A DNA stretch of 64,000 nt from Bradyrhizobium diazoefficiens (GTDB lineage Bacteria; Pseudomonadota; Alphaproteobacteria; Rhizobiales; Xanthobacteraceae): NCBI RefSeq assembly GCF_016616425.1, contig NZ_CP067101.1, positions 5,146,001-5,210,000 of the forward strand, given 5' to 3'. Each line of letters opens with the position of its first letter. Positions within the stretch are counted from its first letter, which is position 1. The position numbers were made by a program, and so were the translations under genes. Below are positions 59,939-64,000 of the stretch, piece by piece. The notes below the pieces were generated by a model. The model ran no database searches. It saw only the letters and a list, made by a program, of their open reading frames with translations, and was not told the origin of the DNA.

Positions 59939-60235
59939 ATGGCCGTGGACGGCAACTGGAATCTGACCATGACGACGCCAATGGGCGAGCGCCAGGCGAC
60001 GCTGAGCCTGAAGGCCTCGGGCGGCACGCTCACGGGCACGCAAGGTGCAGAAGGCAATACCGCCGAGATATTCGACGGCACCGTCTCTGGCGACAACGTC
60101 TCCTGGAAGATCTCGATCGACAACCCGATGCCGCTCACGCTCGAATTCACCGGCACCGTCTCAGGCGACAGCATCAGCGGCGAGATGGGCATCGGCCCGA
60201 TGGGCAGCTTCCCGTTCACGGGCGCCCGCGCGTAA
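59939..60235 (+). CDS. beta-rich small protein of unknown function
   Basis: 98 aa (MAVDGNWNLTMTTPMGERQA). Two halves with similar Gly/Thr patterning, TLTGTQGAEGNTAEIFDGTV and LEFTGTVSGDSISGEMGIGP, suggest a short beta-repeat or lipocalin-like sheet. GGGAGAC lies just before the ATG. Conserved-looking, unrecognised. Confidence 0.7.
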   Translation: MAVDGNWNLTMTTPMGERQATLSLKASGGTLTGTQGAEGNTAEIFDGTVSGDNVSWKISIDNPMPLTLEFTGTVSGDSISGEMGIGPMGSFPFTGARA

Positions 60236-60289
60236 AGGCCGCGCAGCATTCATGCGCGTGCTCCGTCTCATCGCGGCACCAAGAACGTG

Positions 60290-60315
60290 GATGCCCGGGA
60301 CAAGCCCGGGCATGA
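60290..60315. repeat. palindromic repeat between convergent genes
   Basis: TGGATGCCCGGGACAAGCCCGGGCATGAC: arms TGCCCGGG / CCCGGGCA round ACAAG. It matches the second hairpin of the 14725-14816 element. It lies between the converging small beta-rich gene and the fumarase gene and can end both. Confidence 0.8.
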
Positions 60316-60369
60316 CGATCATTGTTACGGCACGAGCATCATCACCCGCACGCGCGTGCGGGTGAAGCG

Positions 60370-62040
60370 CTAGCCCAAATTCAGCTCCTTGAAGAAGTCG
60401 TTGCCCTTGTCGTCGATGATGATGAAGGCGGGGAAGTCGACGACTTCGATGCGCCAGATCGCTTCCATGCCAAGCTCGGGATATTCGAGCACCTCGACCT
60501 TCTTGATGCAGTGCTCGGCGAGGTTCGCCGCGGCGCCGCCGATCGAGCCGAGATAGAAGCCGCCGTATTTCTTGCAGGCCTCGCGTACGGCCGGCGCGCG
60601 GTTGCCCTTCGCCACCATCACCATCGAACCGCCGGCGGCCTGGAACTGGTCGACGAAGGAATCCATACGGCCCGCCGTGGTCGGACCGAACGCGCCGGAG
60701 GCGTAGCCCTCGGGCGTCTTGGCCGGGCCGGCATAGTAGACCGGGTGGTTCTTGAAATAATCCGGCAGCGGCTCGCCCTTCTCCAGCCGCTCACGCAGCT
60801 TGGCATGGGCGGAATCGCGCGCGACGATCATGGTGCCGGTCATCGAGACCCGCGTCTTGATCGGGTGCTTCGAGAACGTCGCCAGAATGTCCTTCATCGG
60901 CTGGTTAAGGTCGATCTTGACGACCTCGCCGCCGAGCGACTGCTCGACCTCAGGCAGGTACTGCGCCGGGTTGTGCTCGAGCTCTTCGAGATAGATACCA
61001 TCCCTCGTGATCTTGCCGAGCACCTGACGATCGGCCGAGCAGGACACGCCAAGTCCAATGGGGAGCGAAGCGCCATGGCGCGGCATCCGGATCACACGCA
61101 CGTCGTGGCAGAAATATTTTCCACCGAACTGCGCGCCCACTCCCAGGCTTTGCGTCATCTTGTGGATTTCCTTCTCCATCTCGACGTCGCGGAACGCGTT
61201 GCCGTCAGGCGAGCCGTGGGTCGGCAGCGCATCGAGATAGCGCGCCGAGGCAAGCTTCACCGTCTTCATGCACAGCTCGGCCGAGGTGCCGCCGATCACG
61301 ATCGCGAGGTGATAGGGCGGGCATGCCGCGGTGCCGAGGGTGAGGATCTTCTCCTTGAGGAAGCCGAGCAACCGGTCCTTGGTGAGCACGGAAGGAGTGG
61401 CCTGGAACAGAAAACTCTTGTTGGCGCTGCCGCCGCCCTTGGCCATGAACATGAACTTGTAGGCCGAATCTACGTCTGAAGAACCACCCTCGGCGTAGAT
61501 CTCACACTGCGCCGGCATGTTGTTGGCGGTGTTCTTCTCCTCGTACATCGAGAGCGGCGCGACCTGCGAGTAGCGCAGATTGCGCCGCAGGTAGGCGTCT
61601 CGCGCGCCTTCAGACAGCGCCGCCTCGTCGTCGCCATCGGTGATGACGTTGCAGCCCTTCTTGCCCATGATGATCGCCGTGCCGGTGTCCTGGCACATCG
61701 GCAGCACGCCGCCGGCGGCGATATTGGCGTTCTTCAGAAAGTCCAGCGCGACGAACTTGTCGTTGGGGCTGGCCTCGCCATCCTCCAGGATCGCGCGAAG
61801 CTGCTTCAGGTGGCCGGGCCGCAGGTAATGGTTGATGTCGCCGAAAGCCGCTTCCGACAGCACCCGCAGCGCCTCGCGCGACACCACCAGCATGTCCTTG
61901 CCCAGGACCTTCTCGACCCTGACACCCTCGGACGTGATCTTCTTGTAGGGCGTCTCGTCCTTGCCCAGCGGGAACAGCGGCGTGTGCTTGTAGGGCGGAA
62001 CGGGCTTGGACTGGTCGGGAAAGGCGGTGGGAGCGTTCAT
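60370..62040 (-). CDS. class I (iron-sulfur) fumarate hydratase
   Basis: 556 aa from ATG 62040 ([20 protein letters not shown]), the N-terminus typical of the rhizobial enzyme; the upstream frame is junk. TCA-cycle interconversion of fumarate and malate with a [4Fe-4S] cluster. Cluster cysteines: [32 protein letters not shown] and [15 protein letters not shown]. The C-terminal domain is [20 protein letters not shown] to [16 protein letters not shown] class II fumC is not in the window. Confidence 0.95.
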   Translation of the reverse strand: MNAPTAFPDQSKPVPPYKHTPLFPLGKDETPYKKITSEGVRVEKVLGKDMLVVSREALRVLSEAAFGDINHYLRPGHLKQLRAILEDGEASPNDKFVALDFLKNANIAAGGVLPMCQDTGTAIIMGKKGCNVITDGDDEAALSEGARDAYLRRNLRYSQVAPLSMYEEKNTANNMPAQCEIYAEGGSSDVDSAYKFMFMAKGGGSANKSFLFQATPSVLTKDRLLGFLKEKILTLGTAACPPYHLAIVIGGTSAELCMKTVKLASARYLDALPTHGSPDGNAFRDVEMEKEIHKMTQSLGVGAQFGGKYFCHDVRVIRMPRHGASLPIGLGVSCSADRQVLGKITRDGIYLEELEHNPAQYLPEVEQSLGGEVVKIDLNQPMKDILATFSKHPIKTRVSMTGTMIVARDSAHAKLRERLEKGEPLPDYFKNHPVYYAGPAKTPEGYASGAFGPTTAGRMDSFVDQFQAAGGSMVMVAKGNRAPAVREACKKYGGFYLGSIGGAAANLAEHCIKKVEVLEYPELGMEAIWRIEVVDFPAFIIIDDKGNDFFKELNLG

Positions 62041-62254
62041 GGGAGCGAATCTCGGGGGTTTGGAGCCCTCGCGGGCCTCTAGGCGTAGAAGCGTTCTAAG
62101 CCCATTTTGAGCGGAAAGGAAAGGGAACGGTGCGTATGGGGGAGGTCGGCTCGGGCTCGCGACGGCATCGGCGCAGCGCGTGGAAATGCCCGTTGCCGCT
62201 CTTGCACTCCGGGCGCGCCGACGGTTGAATGCGCGCCCTAAGGGGCTTTTTATC

Positions 62255-62728
62255 ATGACTTTGAAACTGAACGTTCGTGGCGCGATCCTGGTCGCCGCCG
62301 CTGTCACCGGACTTGTGACCCTCAGTTCGCCTGCCCGTGCCGACCGCTGCGACGACAGCGCCAAGGAGCTGTCGAGCCAGGTCGACCGCCTCAAGGTGAA
62401 TTTCCGGGCCGCCAACATCGTCTACCTCTCGCACCCCGCCGCCAAGGAGTTGTCCGTGGGTTGCCGCGGCGACAAATATTCCATCGAGCTCTATGCCAAG
62501 GGTAATCGCAAGCCCACGCCGGAGTTCTATGCGCTGGTGGGAACGATGGCGGCGATCGTCTTCACCGTGACCAAGGACGATACCACGAGGGGCGCGATGC
62601 GCTGCCTGAAGCGGATGGGGCTGCTGCGCGGCGACAAGATCAGCATGCGCTATCGCCGGCTCAACATGGAATGCACCCGCACCAAGAGGGACGCATCCAT
62701 TGCGATCACGCGCGGCAAGGACGAATAG
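62255..62728 (+). CDS. exported protein of unknown function
   Basis: 157 aa from ATG 62255 ([20 protein letters not shown]; signal cleavage near ARADRCDD). Mature part has four cysteines, a helical [17 protein letters not shown] and a C-terminal basic [14 protein letters not shown]. Convergent-type context with no clear partner. Not recognised. Confidence 0.75.
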   Translation: MTLKLNVRGAILVAAAVTGLVTLSSPARADRCDDSAKELSSQVDRLKVNFRAANIVYLSHPAAKELSVGCRGDKYSIELYAKGNRKPTPEFYALVGTMAAIVFTVTKDDTTRGAMRCLKRMGLLRGDKISMRYRRLNMECTRTKRDASIAITRGKDE

Positions 62729-62943
62729 GCGGAGCACTCGCCATTCAATCCGGGTCGGCGCCTCAACGGTCCCAACCCGCAATGACGAGGGAACGTCTCG
62801 TCGTCTCACTTGAGTTGCGCAATGGAGGCGCGAGACGCGCGCTCCCGATCGCGGCAATCTCCTCGCATTTTAACGATTGCCTTGAAGGATCTTTCGCTCC
62901 TCGCAGCGCAGGGTCGATTGTTTCCCTGTGTGAGGATTTGCGG

Positions 62944-63117
62944 ATGAAGGTTTCTACCGTAGCGCCGCCGCCGATCGCGATCGTGGTTCCGAACTACGAC
63001 ACGACCAAGCAGCAGGACGATCAGACCAGGACCAAGGACGAGGATCCGACCTACAAGCCGCCGCCGCCCGCGCCGCTGCCACCGGGCCAGGGCACACGGA
63101 TCGATCAGATCGCCTGA
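62944..63117 (+). CDS. small proline-rich protein of unknown function
   Basis: 57 aa, MKVSTVAPPPIAIVVPNYDT then a charged Gln/Asp/Lys stretch and PPPPAPLPPGQGTRIDQIA. Low complexity; of a type often annotated as hypothetical in Bradyrhizobium. No Shine-Dalgarno of note. Confidence 0.55.
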   Translation: MKVSTVAPPPIAIVVPNYDTTKQQDDQTRTKDEDPTYKPPPPAPLPPGQGTRIDQIA

Positions 63118-63208
63118 TCAAAGCTTGCCAAAGCTGAAAGGCCCGGTCCGGCCAATCGGAGCTTTCGCGTGTCCGGCCGCATCTTTGCCGGATAGCGGGA
63201 CCAACATC

Positions 63209-63910
63209 ATGCGCGGGCATCCCGGGATCCCGCGCATGATCGCCAAACTGCTGCTGCAGAACACGATCACCACCGTCGCGATGGGCGCGCTGCTGTTCGC
63301 ATCCGCCGGGACCTTGCATTGGCCCTCGGCCTGGCTGTTCCTCGCGACATGCATCCTGCTCGGCCCGCTCTGCGGCTGGTGGCTCTACCGGATCGATCCG
63401 GCGCTGCTCGCCGAGCGTCTGCGGCCGGTCCTGCAGAAGGATCAGCCCGCCGCCGACAAGGCATTCATGAGTGTTTTCGTCGTTGCGATGCTGGCCTGGC
63501 TGGCGCTGATGGGCGTCGACCGGCGCGTTCAATCGTCCGACATGCCGGTCGCGTTACAGGCGGTCGGCTTCGCGCTGTTCCTGCTCTCGACGCTATTCAC
63601 GCTCTGGGTGTTCCGCGAGAACTCGTTCGCTGCCCCCGTGGTGAAGCTGCAGGCCGAGCGCGCGCAGCGCGTGATCTCGACCGGCCCCTACGCCCATGTG
63701 CGTCATCCCATGTATAGCGGCATGGTCCTGTTCTTCACCGGCGTGCCGCTGCTGCTGGGCTCGTGGTGGGGACTTGCGATGGTGCCGATCTTGGTCGCCT
63801 TGTTCGCGATCCGCATCGGAATCGAGGAACGCACCTTGCGCGAGGGCCTGCCGGGCTATGCCGACTACGCGGCGCGGGTGCGCTATCGCCTGGTGCCGGG
63901 CGTCTGGTGA
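63209..63910 (+). CDS. isoprenylcysteine carboxyl methyltransferase-like membrane protein
   Basis: 233 aa from ATG 63209 (AGCGGGA upstream); ATG 63236 is an alternative. About five transmembrane helices. The ICMT/NnrU-type SAM motif is VISTGPYAHVRHPMYSGMVL, with EERTLREGLPGYADYAARVR at the C-terminus. Bacterial members methylate unknown membrane-associated substrates. Confidence 0.87.
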   Translation: MRGHPGIPRMIAKLLLQNTITTVAMGALLFASAGTLHWPSAWLFLATCILLGPLCGWWLYRIDPALLAERLRPVLQKDQPAADKAFMSVFVVAMLAWLALMGVDRRVQSSDMPVALQAVGFALFLLSTLFTLWVFRENSFAAPVVKLQAERAQRVISTGPYAHVRHPMYSGMVLFFTGVPLLLGSWWGLAMVPILVALFAIRIGIEERTLREGLPGYADYAARVRYRLVPGVW

Positions 63911-63922
63911 GGGCAGATCAGG

Positions 63923-64000
63923 CTAACCATCCAGCTCGCGATAGCGGCGGAAGATGCCCTGCTCGTTGAAGGGAATGCGGCGTCGGCTTTCGAGATAGGC
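63923..64000 (-). CDS. C-terminus of a probable glutathione transferase family protein (partial)
   Basis: Only the last 25 codons are in the window: AYLESRRRIPFNEQGIFRRY RELDG and TAG. The pattern (I/L-PFNE-x-GIF-RxYxELD) resembles the tail of rhizobial glutathione-S-transferase-like proteins. Too short to be sure; it is cut by the window end. Confidence 0.45.
   Translation of the reverse strand, partial: AYLESRRRIPFNEQGIFRRYRELDG

Overview
The window reads as a stretch of chromosome from an alphaproteobacterium of the Bradyrhizobium type (Nitrobacteraceae). This is inferred, not searched. The support is high GC with strongly GC-ending codons, a LexA box of the alphaproteobacterial direct-repeat form (GTTC-N7-GTTC) in front of recA, a DUF1476 F1-ATPase zeta-type protein, an egtB-egtD ergothioneine pair, class I fumarase, eukaryote-type NADP isocitrate dehydrogenase, and many small proteins and palindromic intergenic repeats of kinds familiar from that genus. 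No tRNA, rRNA, CRISPR array, prophage or intact insertion sequence was seen.

Layout. 0-6.5 kb: a secD remnant, a membrane cNMP-binding protein, murI, an HpcH/HpaI aldolase, an acyltransferase-like protein, rpsD with a strong terminator, a ParE-type toxin-antitoxin pair and a threonine aldolase. 6.5-10 kb (minus): two tandem serine hydrolases, a macro-domain protein and a CGFS glutaredoxin. 10-24 kb: egtB-egtD, LtrA, bolA, DUF427, DUF1328, a membrane acyltransferase, purL, a thioesterase, an EamA transporter, purQ, CorA, purS and purC. The purine genes, bolA and grxD all keep the same strand and order but are separated by unrelated genes. 24-33 kb: the zeta-type protein, a PEP mutase remnant, cynS, a serine hydrolase broken by one stop codon, a TrmJ-DUF559 fusion, icd and alaS. 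33-38 kb: a tandem glycine riboswitch followed by gcvT-gcvH-gcvP. 38-40.3 kb: a DUF1835-like gene and SOS-regulated recA.

40.3-46.3 kb is the accessory stretch. Two copies of a 42-bp repeat bracket a lower-GC segment holding a degenerate IS1-like transposase end and a two-gene unit of unknown function; a truncated cation transporter abuts the outer copy. Beyond lie many very small proteins, an orphan terminator that may end a small RNA, a tiny lipoprotein and a PilZ protein. 46.4-49.6 kb holds a TPR/O-GlcNAc-transferase-type glycosyltransferase and an FkbM methyltransferase, probably a glycan decoration pair.

49.7-64 kb: small exported proteins, a FemAB/CelD-like acyltransferase, a DsbA/FrnE oxidoreductase, an XRE regulator divergent from two small genes, a SET-domain protein with a histone-H1-like tail, and a TetR regulator divergent from a carotenoid oxygenase. 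The same 19-bp palindrome and promoter layout recurs 1.9 kb downstream in front of a membrane gene and a YciB homologue, which suggests one small regulon. Class I fumarase, an exported protein, a proline-rich small protein, an isoprenylcysteine-methyltransferase-like protein and the end of a probable glutathione transferase complete the window.

Functional links seen: purine synthesis (purC, purS, purQ, purL), one-carbon metabolism (glycine cleavage, threonine aldolase), the TCA cycle (icd, fumarase), and thiol and iron-sulfur homeostasis (Grx4-type glutaredoxin, BolA, ergothioneine). The most rewarding leads are the TetR two-promoter regulon, the TrmJ-DUF559 fusion, the SET protein, and the repeat-bracketed 40-43.6 kb segment.
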